Of a stretch of DNA of 64,000 nucleotides, positions 1-13,178 are shown piece by piece. Within the stretch, counting starts at the first letter, position 1. The number at the start of each line of letters is the position of its first letter. A program made the position numbers and the translations under genes. The stretch is from positions 496,001 to 560,000 of the forward strand of contig JALGAS010000001.1 of NCBI GenBank assembly GCA_023078685.1, in the 5' to 3' direction. The notes under the pieces were generated by a model. It was not told the DNA's origin, made no database searches, and worked only from the letters and a program-made list of their open reading frames with translations. This DNA is from Neopestalotiopsis rosae. Its lineage: Eukaryota; Ascomycota; Sordariomycetes; Amphisphaeriales; Sporocadaceae.

Positions 1-83
1 CATCCATGCCAACCACGCCTGAACAAGGGAGGGGAAACAAAAAAAGAATTATAGAAACAAATTTACCCTACTAGTTAGTGTAT

Positions 84-3000
84 TTACTCAGAGTCGTCCA
101 TAGCAAAGGCATCACTTTCATCGTCCTGACCGCCATTGTCCTCTTCGTCTACATCCATCTGATCATCGTCATCTTCCTCGCTGTCATCGTCGTCAACAAC
201 GTAGACAGGCTTCTTCTTGGCAGCCGCAGCGCGGCCCGGTCTACCACGACCCGCCGCACGGGGTGGCATCGACTCGTCCATGTCCACGTCCTCTTCCTCC
301 TCATCATCATCCATGTCGAATGCATTCTTCTTGGCCTTTGACTTTTCCGCCGTCTTTTTGGCGTAGAGCTTGGCCGCTGGAGAAAGCTGAATCGGCTTGG
401 AAACAGCAGCAGCCTTCTTCTTGGGCGCCGGAGCCTCGTCCTTGTCCTTGTTCTTGGCACCAGCGGGACGGCCGCGAGCTTTCTTGACGACCGGCTTGGG
501 CTCATCGGCCGGTGATGCGGATTTCTTTGCCTTTGCTGCGCTAGCCTTGACCGCAGGTTTGCCGGGCAAAGCCATGTCATCGTCGCTGAGGAAGGAGTCA
601 ACCTCGTTGCGAGTAAACGGTGACTTGTGAGGGCTCGGCTTAGCGAGCATCTCGTAGTTGGTATCGTCATGGGAATCCAAGTCGAGGTGCTTATTGTTGA
701 GCTTGGACTTGACCTTGAGAGTTGATGTACCTTCGTGGCTATGATCGGGACGCGACATGGCAAACAGACTAACGCGGCCAGTCTTGTTGTCACCCGAGTC
801 ACCCGTCGTCCCTGGTATTCCCTTGACGAGAGCTCCGACGTCGCCGAGCATGTTGTCGTCGTCGTCGGAGCTCTTGAAATCATCATCGTCATCAATGATC
901 CAAGTCTTTGCCTTGGCAGCTGCAGCACGCTTGCCACGAGCAGCAGGTGCCGGCACCACCTCTTCTTCCTCTTCTGCCTCTTCTTCCTGCTCCGCCTCCT
1001 CCATCTCTTCGTCGGACAAGTCTACCACTGGCTTGGCCGCTGCGGCAGCGCGCTTGCCACGAGCAGGTTTGGGGGCGACAACCTCATCGTCAGAGTCTTC
1101 TGCCACAGGCTTTGCGGCCGCAGCCTTCTTGGCGGGCTTGCTCTTGGCCTTACTCTCTAGAATATCAAAGTCATCATCAGATCCGGCAGCCACAGGTTCG
1201 GGAGCTGCAGCCTTCTTGGCAGGCTTGCTTTTGAGTGCTGCGAAGTCGTCGTCGGAGAATCCGTCAGATTCCTCATCAGCGCCGTCTAGATTCTTCTTCG
1301 CGTTGAACCTCTTCTCAAAAGCCGTGTGAGTCTTTTGTGGTATAACCTTGGGAACAGTCACCTTTGCTTTTGCGGCTGCCTTGGACTTAGCCACGGGAGC
1401 GTAGTCATCATCCTCAGTCTTCGCCTTGCGGCCACGGCCACCACCAGCGCCAATCTTCTTGGATGCACGACGACCCATGCGGCGGATGCCCGTTGCGATT
1501 TCGGCATCGAGTTTGAGTTGGTTCTCCCATTCCAACTCGAACTCCTCAAGATCGGTACACCACAGGTCCTTCTCGCTCTTTGCTTCAAGCTCGTCGTACT
1601 CGCCCTGCTTCTTGGCAAGCTGATCCTTGAGCCTGTCCAAGCGTTCCTGAGTGAACGACCAGATTGGCATCTAGCTGTTGTTAGTTTGGGGATTCGGCCG
1701 GCTACGGATGATCGGAGATAACTTACAGAGAGAAGGTAGTCGAAATCACGAGCGTCACCGTCAGTCTCAGTCTCAACCTCATCTGCGCCTTCGGCCTCGA
1801 TCTCATCCTCGTCGTCCTTGGCCTTCTTTGTCTCAGATCCCTTGGGGAAGGGATCATATTTGCGGTCACGCAGCTCGTCAACAACCACTTGCTTCTTCTT
1901 GCGGTTGACCACTAGCTTGTTGTCCATGATCTCCTTGATGAAGCGAGCCTGGTTAGACAGCTTTCGGTGTTCCGACTCCAGCACGCTGAGCCAATGAGCC
2001 TATATGTTGTGAGTATTAAATTATAGTGACGTGACGATTAATTAAACGTACCTTGCGTTGCTTGTACAGGTTGAGACGGAAAACATAGTACTCCTCCATA
2101 ATGTCCTCAATCTTTTCATACTTGCGAATCATGCCACGAGTGTCAAAAGCCACAAGATTGGATGTGGGAACTTGCTTGGTAAGCTTGAACTTTTCCAGCA
2201 GCTTCTCAGGCGTATCAATGGTGGGCAAAATCTTGTCATCAACCTGGATCTCGAAATGAACATTCTTGTGGTCGTTGAACTCTTTGTAGTCCTTGATCCA
2301 AGATGGCGACTTCTCAGCCTTGATGACTTCTTCAAGCCTGGCTTTGAAATCGTCAGTCCACACACGAATTGGCAGCTCAGTGACGAGAATTTCGTTAGCT
2401 TTCTTGTCATCTGGGTACGCAATACCGTCAAATTGGTATCGATTGGGTCCTGCCTCCTTCGGCGTACCCTTCCATCCTCGGAACCAAGGCATCATGGGTT
2501 CAAAGGGCAATTCTTCGGTGCTGTCGTCCAGACGTCCCATGCGACGTTTGATGTTCTTGACAATATCCATTGGGTGGTGGTTGGGAATACTGGTACTCCA
2601 ACCTGTACCGATACCCTCACCACCATTGATGAGAACCATGGGCAGGATGGGTGCATACACCTTTGGCTCGATCTTCTTGCCATCTTCGACGTTGTTCTCC
2701 AAGTTGGGCTCGTCCAGTGCAGAAAAGATCTTGCGGGCAAAGGGTGACAGTCTGGTGTGAATATAACGAGCACTGGCAGCATCGGAACCTCCAGCAAGTC
2801 TGGAACCGAAGTTACCACTGGGCTCAAGAACATTGACGTTGTTGGATCCCACGAAGTTCTGGGCCAGACCAATGATGGTCTGCTGGAGTGACACTTCACC
2901 GTGGTGGTAAGCGGTCTGTTCAGAGACATAACCAGCCAATTCTACGACCTTCTTGTCCTTGATCAAGTTTCGCTTCAAACAAGCATAGAGAACTTTTCGC

Positions 3001-5591
3001 TGACCGGGCTTGAGACCGTCGATCATGGAGGGGATGGATCTCATGTTATCTGCCATACTGAACAGAATCAACTCCTTGTTGACAAAGTCATCGTATGTGA
3101 TACGGCGGGTGGAATGATCAAGGAACGTTCCTGGCACAAAGCTTCCCAGCCACTCTTTTCTCGCATCAGCCTTCTTTTTGGAGAAAGCAAGCTCGAAAAG
3201 TTCTGCTTCAGTCGGCTGCATGACGTTGAATTCCTTCAAGTGATCATCGAGATTGGTAAAGTAGACTTGGGCGTCCTCGTTTGAACTTGTACCCAAACCC
3301 TTGTAGTACTTGTAATGCCATTTCTTAACCTCTGTGGCGTGCTCCTCTTTCCATTGCTCATATTGAGGTTGCGTGAAAAAGGACATGAGCTTCTGGGGCT
3401 TCTTGGGGTTTGGACCCTGCCACACCTTGACGATGGGAGTGATGAACTCTCTGAAGAATTCAGGGATCTGAAGTAGAGACGGGTACTGCACTTGCAAGAA
3501 GTTGATCAAAAGTCCCTTGATATGACTACCATCATGATCCTGATCGGCCATGATCATCAGGTGGCCGTATCTGAGGCCTTTTGTGTCTGTGTAGTGCGTC
3601 TTGTGCTTCAGACCCAAGAACTGCTTGATATTCTGAATTTCTTGATTTTTGGTAATCTGATCAATTGAAGCATCACGGACGTTCAGCATTTTACCTCGAA
3701 GAGGAAAGACACCGATACGGTCCGGATCCAAGATGGCACGACCAGCGACAGCCAAACTCTTGGCAGAGTCACCTTCCGTCAAGATCAAGGTGCACTCATG
3801 GCCGTGTTTGGTTCCTGCCAAGTTGGCATCGACAAGTTTTGCATTGTTGATTCTCGAACGCTTGTTTCCGTCACTCTTTGCCATCAGCTTGTCTGCCTTT
3901 CGCTCGGCAAAGTCAATGATGTTGGTGATGGCCTCCGTCTTGGCGATCGCTTTCAAAAAGTTATCCGTCAGTTCGCATTTGCTACCAAACTGACTAGCTT
4001 TGGTGGTCAATTGTTCCTTGGTCTGGGATGTGAAGGCTGGGTTGTTGACAAGACAGTTGACGAAGATGAAGATGTGGTTCTTGACGTGATTGGCCTTCAA
4101 AGCGTGACCCTTCTTCTTCTTGTTCAAATGTGCCAGAAGCGATGTACAAATCTTGTCGGCGATGTAGTTGACGTGGGTACCTCCCTGGGTCGTTGCAATG
4201 GAGTTGACGAACGAGACCTGCTGGAACGAGCCGTCTGACACAGCAAATGCAATTTCCCATCTGGGGTGACCCTTTGAATCCTCGAGAATGACGCTCGCTT
4301 TCACTTCTTGGCCCTCTTCAGCGCCACGCTCCTCAGCAATAGCCTTGGCGTACATTTCGCAGTACTTGGTGAAGGTCATCTTCAGGAGGGTGTCGTTCAG
4401 ATAAACTTTGATACCGCGAACAGTTCCGGCCATATCGTAGACACGGCGCTTGATCATGGCTTCGAGATCATCATCAATGCCATCAGGCATGCTGAATCGG
4501 GCAAAATCGGGCTTGAATGTGATTCTGACGAAATCGGCCGATTTGTTGGAGGTGACTTTTGCCTTTTCCATCTTGCCCATGTTGTCGCGCCAAGTCTGCT
4601 TATATCGCTTGCCATTTTTAGAATCCTGACACTCCAGAGTGAATTCTGTACTGAAAATGTTACAGAGCTTGGCACCAAAACCATTTCGACCACCGACAGT
4701 CTTTTTCTCGTCGTCATCAAAGTTGGAACCGGCAAGCAAATGTCCGAAGACGAGCTCGGGAATGAGGACTCCCTCCTTTTCGTGCATTTCCACGGGGATA
4801 CCCTTACCGTTGTTCTCAACGGTTATTTGTCCAGCCTCACGGTCCACGGTAACCTTCATGAAGCTCATATTGGGATCACGTTGCTTGTTGTCCGCTGCGT
4901 TGACAAGAATTTCATCAAAGATCTTGTAAAGACCTGGCACATATTTGACGTCTCGGTACTTCATGCGATTCAACTCCGAGTCAAATACCCACATCTTTTG
5001 CTCTGTCCGCTCAACGGAACCGATGTATGTGTCGGGTCGCTTGATGATGTGCTCGAGCTGGGTCAATTTCTGATATGTCTCGGTTGCCGTCTTCTTCTTT
5101 GCTGGCTGCGGGGTCTCCGCAGCGCCATCGAGCATCATACTATCGTTCTCGATTTCCTCTAGCGGTTTTCCGGCAGATTTCTTGGCTGCGGGTGCCTTTT
5201 TCTGCTTTTTGGCATTGGGAGGCGTCTGTGAGAAATCCGAGTTGTTGTCATCGTCGCCTCCTTCGTCGTCGCTTGTTGGTTTTGCGCGCTTTTTGGGGGC
5301 GGCCTTGGTCGTCTTGAGTGTGGTCTGGACCATCTTCTTGGGGGCAGCCTTGACTGCAGCTTTCTTCACAGCAGGCTTCGCTGCTTTCGCCTTGGGCTTC
5401 TACAAGGTGATGGAGTCAGTCATGTTCCAAGAGATGCCAAAATACCAATGGGGGAACTCCGGAGCAAGCCACGAGGCTACCATTTTCGCAAGCAGAGAAG
5501 CATGTAAACATACCGGCTCGGGAGAGAAGGCATCCGAATCATTTTCAACGTCGTCATCAAAGACGGAATCATCCATGATATCTGAATCCAT
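84..5591 (-). CDS. top2: DNA topoisomerase II
   Basis: This gene encodes type IIA topoisomerase, which passes one DNA duplex through another in the nucleus during replication and chromosome segregation. Four exons read 5591-5514, 5399-2052, 1999-1727 and 1670-84, all in phase 0 with GTATGT, GTACGT and GTAAGT donors, giving 1761 residues. The ATPase (GHKL) domain has LVNAADNK near residue 193, TOPRIM has EGDSAKS near 567 and DQDHDGSHIKG after it, and the DNA-cleaving tyrosine lies in SARYIHTRLSP near residue 904. The last ~400 residues are low-complexity, with alternating acidic runs and Lys/Ala/Pro/Arg modules such as ARGKRAAAA. I chose the ATG at 5591 because MDSD plus an acidic stretch is typical of fungal homologues. 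An in-frame reading continues upstream to 5660 but looks like leader. The family call is secure; the exact start is less so. Confidence 0.97.
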
Positions 5592-8500
5592 GTTGAGTGA
5601 TGTTCGGCGCGCGCGCGCGCGTTTCGTTGATGGTTTTTGGTCGTAAATAGATGACAGCAAACACCGGTGCCCGAAGGTGTCGCGCAGGTGTACAAATGAA
5701 CCTAAATTTGGTCAGAACAGCCGAATCAAGGGCGGCTACTCGTCCAAATATTGCAGTGAAATCCGAGTATGCGCAAGATGCGATACAAGAAATACGAGGG
5801 CAGAGCCAATGTGTATGTGTAGGTGTCGTGAAGGCTCTGCGCAAATGAATGTGTTGGGTTGGTTGTTGTGGTGGCCCCCCTTCGAGTATGCGACTGGATT
5901 TGAGACGCCCGCCTGGTTGACCTTGGAGACGCGAGAGACAAAGTAAACAATCAACGCGCCTGATTGGACCCTTGAAAATCCTAGATTACCATGGTCGATT
6001 TGGCACAATTGGTGCTCATCCATGCAAACACGGAGCCCACTTGTGGCTGCAATAGTAGAGTTAAGTGGCTGTCGGCTGTCTGCCAATGTGGCTTTTGTTG
6101 GAGTCTCGAACTCTTTAGCGTGTCGCGGCTCACCCTTCCACTGATCCCGCTAATTGGATCGCAACTGCAGATTGTAGAAGCACCTCTTGGCACTATATAT
6201 TCCAGTTAGCTTTCGACCACATGTGCACTTTGCATTGGAGTATCGTGACATTACCCTTCGAAAATGCACAACTTTGGTTTTTCAAAGCATTGAAGATGCC
6301 AGCCGGGAAAGTGCAGCCCTCTACCAATCGAGGCCACCCCGAAAACAGGTCTGCTTGCCATCGTGACGTTAGAGGAGGGCGTAGAGTATAGATCGATCAA
6401 TTGAGACTTCCTCTCTTGCCACAGCGCCGCCTCACAGATCCGGTGCCTCAGGCAAGCCTCGATACCTCTTCTTTGCGAGCATTGCTCATAACTCTAGTCA
6501 ATAGAATGTTGGGTCGTGGTCGAACTTCGTGAGACTTGCAGATGTACCGACCCTAGTTTTGTCAAGTACGCGTTGCGTTGCCAGCCGACCTTAGCATTGG
6601 TACCTAACCGCGTCCTTGCCTCAGGATCACTTTTTTTTTCCGCCCAAGGAAGGAGCAAGAGCGCACTCGCTCTCTTTTTGGGATTATTCATACGACAAAA
6701 AGAAGCAAGACCCCGAACGAAGGGACGCCCCCAATGAGTTTTCGCGGAGTCGCCTCGGCCCCAGAGTCATCCAGCCATGATCTCAACTGATACACGCTAC
6801 AAAACTTCATTCAACGACATCGTCACATTCAAGCCCAAAGTTCAATTCAGCCATCACAGAAGTGCGCTTCGTTCAGTATCCGACAACATGAACTGTCACA
6901 CACCAAAGTTATACGACTTGATCACGTTCGCGAATTGGCTCTTCCAGAACTGCAAACTTTTTGGCCATCTCTATTTCTCTCTAGGGGCCCTTGCGCCAAC
7001 CTCGCACTACTTTTAGAATCCATGTATACTCACGACTTGTCATACTCCAAACACATGGCCATCTAAAGCCAACGTAAAATCCATTGGTTCTTCTATTCTC
7101 CGCCCCCTTCGCTGGTATGACTTGGGAACTTGGGCTCCCGCACTTGACAAAGCCTAAAGAAATTTCCCGAAGTCGACTGTGCACAGCCGGTTCTGTCAGA
7201 TGTAGCACCGCACTTTGAAATTCCATCAGTCCATGCCGTCCTGTCATCCTATGCAGTGCCACAAGCAGCCTACTGTACACTCATCTGAAACTGCACCATC
7301 ACTGGCGCAGGTCTGGGGAAGGCGCAGGCTTGGCCCAAATCGGGAACGAGAGACAGAGGAGGAGAGGCGATGAGCGCTGGGATGATGCCAATCCTGTATT
7401 CGAAAGCCATTTGGCCTCTACTACCGCTATGGCATGACTTTTGATTGCCGGTCATCCAAGTTTTCCGCTCACACACAATCGAGGGGAAACCAAAATCTTC
7501 TTCTCCTCGGCTTGCCTGAGAGCAAGAACTGGTGGGGCAGCGCTGCGTCCTCCCATCAGCCTCCAGACCCTTCCCGTCGCCGCCGGGTACAAGCAATTAC
7601 ACGCGATATTAAGCTTAGTCCCAGGTTATTCGCGGGTTCAAGAGGCATGTTGCCATCTATTTCATTGTCTGTGCTTCCTTCTGTCCAGCGGCATTGCTCT
7701 CCACTTTCCATATTCGTTTGTAAATATTCGCTGCCAATGTTTTGATTTGCTCTGCGCGAGAGGCCTGTTCTCCTACGGGACGCTGCAGAAGTAGTGGTAC
7801 TGCGAAATCGTGTGTTGATGGGCAGTCTCCAGGGGGCCCAAAGACTCGAGGATGCCAAATGCTCGTCCTTGATAGCTCACCTGACTACAAGCTTGGCTGG
7901 CACACTTTCCCACGTCCCGGATAGGATGGAATCAGAAAAAGTTCTTGTTGGAGATCATGCCGGGCCCTTCCGCATATCGAACCGACCAATGACACTGGTC
8001 TCAGGTTCAGTCAAGGTTAAGCCCAGGATCCTAAATTTCGCGGCACTCAATAATGGTTACCATATACGGGCCATCAGTCAGACTATCGACTGAAGTTTGG
8101 CTGTTATCCGATCTCGGAATCTGAAGCTATGCCGACGCGCTGCTGCAACAGGTCATATGATTCTCTTCCAGATTGATCATCGCCACGCATACTCAAGAGT
8201 AGATACATGGTGTTCTTGTGTCAATGAATCTGCGGTCGGTCCCCGTCTTCCTGTGATCCACTCGGGCAGATATTTCTTATACTTGTACGCATTCACCTCT
8301 TACGAGAAAGTCATGTATCGACGCAATGACAACCGCGTTCTTTGTTTCGGTATTAGCGAAGCGCATATGGCAGACACAAAATTTGCTCGAATTGATGCTT
8401 CTGTGGTCCGTTCTCGATGGGTCCTCAAGCAAGCAAGTTGTAGTCATCATCAGCAACTGGCCAGGTCGTCTATTCCGGATATGCGCAGACACTCTCCGCC

Positions 8501-9691
8501 AGATCAGTCGACATATCGGCGGTCAGAACTAAGACAAAAGGGCTCACTCGGTCTTCTTTGATCAAGTTCGATTTGCAAGGTAGCCTCGTCACGAGAAACC
8601 ATCTGCTGTCTCCTCCTCTCTCTCAGAAATGGAAGTCATGGGTACACGTGTGTCGAGTCAAGCAATCTTTGTCTAGGATCTCATCTACTCTGCAAGGTGC
8701 TTTCTTTGTTCTACCTCTTCAAAAACCCGCCTAGCCTGGTAGCTGGCCCGTCACCACATGCAGCCATCCGACACTTGATTTCTGTCAAAACTCGCTATGC
8801 ATGTTCAAACAGGGGCATGGCCTGTTTGGGCTTTTGACTGCCCAACATTTGTTGTGTCAAACTCATTTGTTGTTTCTAGCTACAGATCTGCTGCGTCATG
8901 CAGTCGCCTGTGATCGCCCCTTTCGGGCCAGGACTTTTGCTGGTGGAATGTCCTGAAACTTGCCTTACCTCGACGCCGTCCAGAGGTAGCTTTGCTCAGA
9001 TGCCCATATTGCTTTGCTTGATCATGTCAACGGCTTTGGGACGGGACTTGTGGTGATATCTGGTGTTCTTGCGCTCCCTTGGTTTCCGGAACGTCAAACT
9101 TGGTCAGGAGGTCATCCCATCTGGCCAGGATTGCTCTCCTGGGTCACTGCTGGCTGAGGTCGGCTCCCCCGTCTTTTGTGTGGGACTGCTCGACTGTGAA
9201 CGTATAGGCCTTGCATTGCCTCGCTCCCTCTAGTCAGCTATCACTTGGTGGCTCAGAACTCGATCTCCTCAAAGAGCGGTGGGCCTAAACAAACGGACCC
9301 TTCTGTTCCCACGGGTCGATTCCAGACATATTCGACAAAGGACTCTGTGTCGAATACAGCCCATAATAAGGCCGTGGTTGATCGTCACCGCCAAGTGGTC
9401 TGCATACAGCTGCATGACTGGATACAGTCAAGAAAGAAGCAATCTCGGCGTCCTTGTGCAAGCGCCGGTCCTTCTGTTGTGAGGGGTGACATAGACTATT
9501 GACCTGTTTGTTTGGTTCAAAAGGACTTGGGGGCTCTCTTCCGGCCTGTCCTGACTCTACTACTGCAAGCGCTGTCTGACTTCTATTGCTCCCTCTCCTC
9601 GATTCAACCGTGGTACGCGCTGTAGCCTTCGCACTCGCAGCGTTTTCTATATTCGGTTTCAAGACACTGTCGCCGCTGACAATCTATCGAC
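5592..9691. other. 4.1 kb gene-free tract between top2 and the APSES gene
   Basis: No reading frame here has family resemblance, splice continuity or coding-like composition. The longest open frame (8097-8561, +) is 154 codons and matches nothing I know. Base composition is ordinary, with no AT-rich decay. The right part (about 9180-9690) is pyrimidine-rich on the + strand, as in fungal leaders, and holds several short upstream ATG frames. The simplest reading is a top2 promoter on the left and a long regulatory region or leader for the APSES regulator on the right. Confidence 0.6.
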
Positions 9692-11460
9692 ATGTTGTCT
9701 GTGGCATCTCTTCTTAATCCAGCCCCAGCAGGGCGAGCTCCGGCTCATCGATTACCGCCAAGTCCAGTCTCGTCGGCGTCGCCTCCAGCTTCCTTTTCTG
9801 ACGAGTCGGCTTTTTGCGACCGGTCGATAATGCCCAAGAACAAGATGCCAAAGGATGCTGCAGTATTCACGAAAGCCAAGCCCAAAGGAGTCATCAACTT
9901 CCGTCCATTCGAGCAGCTCGAAGGGTCATCGATGCGCGAAGTCCAAAAGTATCAAGTCTTTCCACTCGGAAATATTCAGGAGTACTGTCGACACATCCCT
10001 TACAATAGTGGCAAGAAAGATTTCTTTGAAAAGACTGGCCGAGAAAGCTTTGAAGGTGAGTCGTTTTCGCGACGAGTCTCCAGTGCCACGAAACCGAGAT
10101 TCTGACAGACTTATAGTTTTTCAATATGTCTTTAGACTACCTAGAGACAATACCGAGTATGCTGTCATGTGGGACTACAATGTCGGGCTCGTCCGAATGA
10201 CGCCTTTCTTTAAGTGTTGTAAATACTCCAAGGTCAGTGTTATAATCACATATCATCAATGTCTCGATTGGCTTACAGGAGATAGACAACGCCAGCAAAG
10301 ATGTTAAACTTGAACCCCGGCCTCAAAGAGATTACACACAGCATCACCGGAGGTTCCATCATGGCACAAGGTGGGTGGCCTAGAGCACCGAGAACCATTG
10401 GCATCATGTTCTAGCATATACTAATGACTTGATAGGCTATTGGATGCCGTATCATTGCGCCAAGGCTGTGTGCGCAACATTCTGTCACCACATTGCCGGG
10501 GCTCTGATACCCATATTCGGTCCTGACTTTCCCACGAGATGCATACCACCCGAGGCTCCTGAACATGGGCGTATGATCATTGATCCTGCCATCATCTTGG
10601 AGTCTACCAGAGAAGCCGCACACTTTCGGCGATTGTACACCAACATAATAGCATCAGCAGATAGCTCAAGCCCCAAGAGGGATCGCAAGGCATTCAAGAG
10701 TGTCTACGACGATGGCCGGCATCATCCGCGCCTTCGCCTGCGTCAACCGTTTCTCGGCTACGAGAGTCCACATGGCACCGACACTGAAGGCGAGCGCTCA
10801 CCAGTGATTGACCGGAACGTTACAGAACGTCTCCATTACGCATCGATCCCCCCTGTTGTTTCGCATCGATCCACTAGCCAATGGTCGCCAGTGAATTTGC
10901 CTTCACATCATCAAGAAGCACAGGCTCCGAGTCCGTGGTTGAGCGCCGTGCCACGCATCACAAGCACGCCTTCGTATACTCCAAGTCATCCTCAGCACAC
11001 GCGGGTGTATCCTGAACACCCACAACATTTACAGCATGCACATTTACGAATACACCCGCATTATCGTCATCACCATTATCAAACCCCGCACAATCACCGC
11101 CACGCTTCTGCATCTCAACACGCTCAGGCTCATGAGAGGGGAGGAAGTCAGCCCCAGCACTATTGGCGACACGCCAAGCGATCGGCCGAGCAAATCGACC
11201 CTGACTATGTTTATGACGGAGATGAGAGCAGAAACACAACTGCGCCCAGCACGGCCGCAACGAGTCCGCTCGAGGACCGGCCGTCCGAAGCCAGTCTGGG
11301 ATCAGACAAGAATGCCGCTCTGCTACTGATGAATCTGAGCGTGCGTGATACCGACTCGAGGCGGAACGGCCGCGAGGGGGCCGGTACTGCATCCGAGACA
11401 ACTACACCTGTTGATGCCGTGTTCCCAAGAGTCAAACGGTCAAGAGCCAACTCCATGTAA
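9692..11460 (+). CDS. APSES-type (KilA-N) transcription factor, Xbp1-like
   Basis: A sequence-specific DNA-binding regulator of the APSES/KilA-N family. Exons are 9692-10055, 10117-10232, 10286-10370 and 10436-11460, with GTGAGT, GTCAGT and GTGGGT donors and consistent phases, giving 529 residues. The N-terminal [10 protein letters not shown] is followed by a Pro/Ser-rich stretch, then the DNA-binding region (roughly residues 65-235) with [52 protein letters not shown] and the [11 protein letters not shown] segment. The C-terminal half is His/Ser/Pro-rich and probably disordered. It differs from StuA and resembles the fungal APSES group usually named Xbp1; that name is from memory of the family. 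A branch-point-like CTAATGAC precedes the last exon. The long gene-free upstream tract suggests complex control. Confidence 0.9.
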
Positions 11461-11828
11461 CGTTTCGAGGAATGGTAACGGTTGAACGCAGATTGAATGT
11501 AGACAGAAGGGGGGAATGTATTTCGGATTCATCTTCACAGGGTGTACGGGACGGGAACACTGTTTCGCTGGGTACAGCACAAGTCGTGTACATATGTGTG
11601 AGGAGATACTGAAAAGTCACGTTGTGCTGGGTTGTAATATGTAGTATTCATGTGCCTAATACTTGACGAGATCTTGAATAAAGCTTTCGCAAAGTCTATT
11701 GGGTAGCGTCAACTAATTGTGAACACATGTCGTTCCCAAATCTCTATTGTGATCATGTACAAAAGACCACGGGTTGTATTTGACCTTTTGATTATTCTTC
11801 TGTTCTCCTCTACGGGACCCTCCTTCGA
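11461..11828. other. Convergent 3' region between APSES gene and cns1
   Basis: This is the shared downstream region of two convergent genes. An AATAAA hexamer at 11677-11682 on the + strand is a plausible polyadenylation signal for the APSES gene, about 217 bases past its stop. Nothing else is evident. Confidence 0.5.
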
Positions 11829-13178
11829 TCATCCTCCTCGTTCTGCCGCCTTTTTCGACTTGTATTCTTGCACCCAGCTCTCGGCCTTGGCCTTTGGTAG
11901 CACAAATATCTTGACGACTTCGTCGACAACCTCGACCTTGTCTGACGACAGGGCCTTGAGCAGCGGAGCCTTTTTGCCGACCTTGATCAGCCCGCCGCTG
12001 ACCGTGTCCATGTAGCACTCGACCCCGGCCAGCGTGTACTCGCCCTTTTGGTCCCAGGGCAGGGGGAAGACGTAGGCTAGGTGGTCGGAGAGCGACTCTT
12101 GCTCGTTGAAGGCCTTGATAAAGTCCGTCTCGAGGTCCGCCGGGTACAGCAGGACCGTGGGGAAACTGAGGGAGCTGGTCGGGTCGTCCTCGTCGGGCAC
12201 CAGGCGCAGGCGCGCGTCCTCCATCTCGGGCGGCTTGTCCGTGCTGCGGGTGCGGATGCCGCGCGCCGCGACGGCCGCCTTGAGGAGCAGCTTGCGCCTC
12301 TCCTCGCGGGCCAGGCGCTCGGCCTCCTTGCGCTTGGCGGCGGCCACGTGCTCGGCGCGGGCGATGATGTCGCGGGCGACGGCCTGGAGGGCCTTGTTGC
12401 CCTCGTCGAGGGCCAGGCCCCGGGCGCACGCGTCGTCGGCCTCCTCGATGCGGTCCACGGCCAGCAGGGCCCGGGCGCTGCGGTACAGGGCCTTTACGTT
12501 GGCCGGGTTGAGCTTGAGCGCCGCGGCGCCGTCGAGCCAGCAGCTGCGGTAGTTCTTGACCTCGAGGTGGCACGCGGCGCGGTTGACGTACAGGCTCTCG
12601 AGCAGGGCGCGCTGCTGGCTCACCTCCTCCTCCGAGTCGGGCTCCTCCCCGCTGGCCGCGGGGTCGATCTTGCGCCCCTGCAGGTCGTAGCCCCGGCGCT
12701 TGCGCTCCTCGGCGGCGAGCACCAGCACGCCCTTTGTGTAAAACTCCCTGGCGTCGTTCCACTTCTTCTCGTGGAAGCACTCGTTGCCGCGCTCCTTGAA
12801 GTCGCCGGCCACCTCGAGCGGCGACCCCTCGTACGCCAGCGCCCTGAGCGCCTCCGTGTCGTCGTTCTCCTCGAGCTCCGTCATGAACAGGGGGGACTTT
12901 TTCAGCTCGGCCACCACCTCGTCCACGGACTTGTTCTCGGTCCAGGCGCGCGCCGGGCTCAGGGCCGGGCCGGCGGCGCTGGGGCCGGCTTCTGCGGCGG
13001 CTCTGAGCTTGGTGAGAATGGGATTCTCGGGCAGTGAATCGACCACATTTTTAGAGGGGAGAATGTTGGCGGAACTTGGTTGTGAAGGGGGAGCAGGTGT
13101 CGACGATGTGGATTTGTTATTCTCAGACACTCGCAGCTTCTCAGCCACCTCATCGGTGATTTCTTCGAGCTGCACCAT
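11829..13178 (-). CDS. cns1: Cns1, TPR co-chaperone of Hsp90 (TTC4 homologue)
   Basis: A single-exon 449-residue cytosolic co-chaperone that binds the C-terminal tails of Hsp90 and Hsp70 through a TPR domain; in yeast Cns1 is essential and supports eEF2 folding. The N-terminal quarter is Ser/Pro/Ala-rich, leading into SPLFMTELEENDDTEALRAL, typical of Cns1/TTC4. The TPR region starts at DFKERGNECFHEKKWNDA and continues through YVNRAACHLEVKNYRSC and KALYRSARALLAVDRIEEA (about residues 130-270). A charged helix and the C-terminal wheel-like domain (VLLYPADLETDFI, YVFPLPWDQKGEYTL) follow. Codon use in about 11950-12970 is much more GC-rich in third positions than at either end. The start is the first ATG before the conserved segment. 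Confidence 0.93.
   Translation of the reverse strand: MVQLEEITDEVAEKLRVSENNKSTSSTPAPPSQPSSANILPSKNVVDSLPENPILTKLRAAAEAGPSAAGPALSPARAWTENKSVDEVVAELKKSPLFMTELEENDDTEALRALAYEGSPLEVAGDFKERGNECFHEKKWNDAREFYTKGVLVLAAEERKRRGYDLQGRKIDPAASGEEPDSEEEVSQQRALLESLYVNRAACHLEVKNYRSCWLDGAAALKLNPANVKALYRSARALLAVDRIEEADDACARGLALDEGNKALQAVARDIIARAEHVAAAKRKEAERLAREERRKLLLKAAVAARGIRTRSTDKPPEMEDARLRLVPDEDDPTSSLSFPTVLLYPADLETDFIKAFNEQESLSDHLAYVFPLPWDQKGEYTLAGVECYMDTVSGGLIKVGKKAPLLKALSSDKVEVVDEVVKIFVLPKAKAESWVQEYKSKKAAERGG

Noticed and set aside
8097..8561. 154-codon plus-strand frame in the gene-free tract
   Set aside because: Composition and residue pattern look random, and there is no family resemblance or flanking exon.
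9285..9662. 125-codon minus-strand frame upstream of the APSES gene
   Set aside because: Reads antisense through the pyrimidine-rich leader region and lacks any motif.
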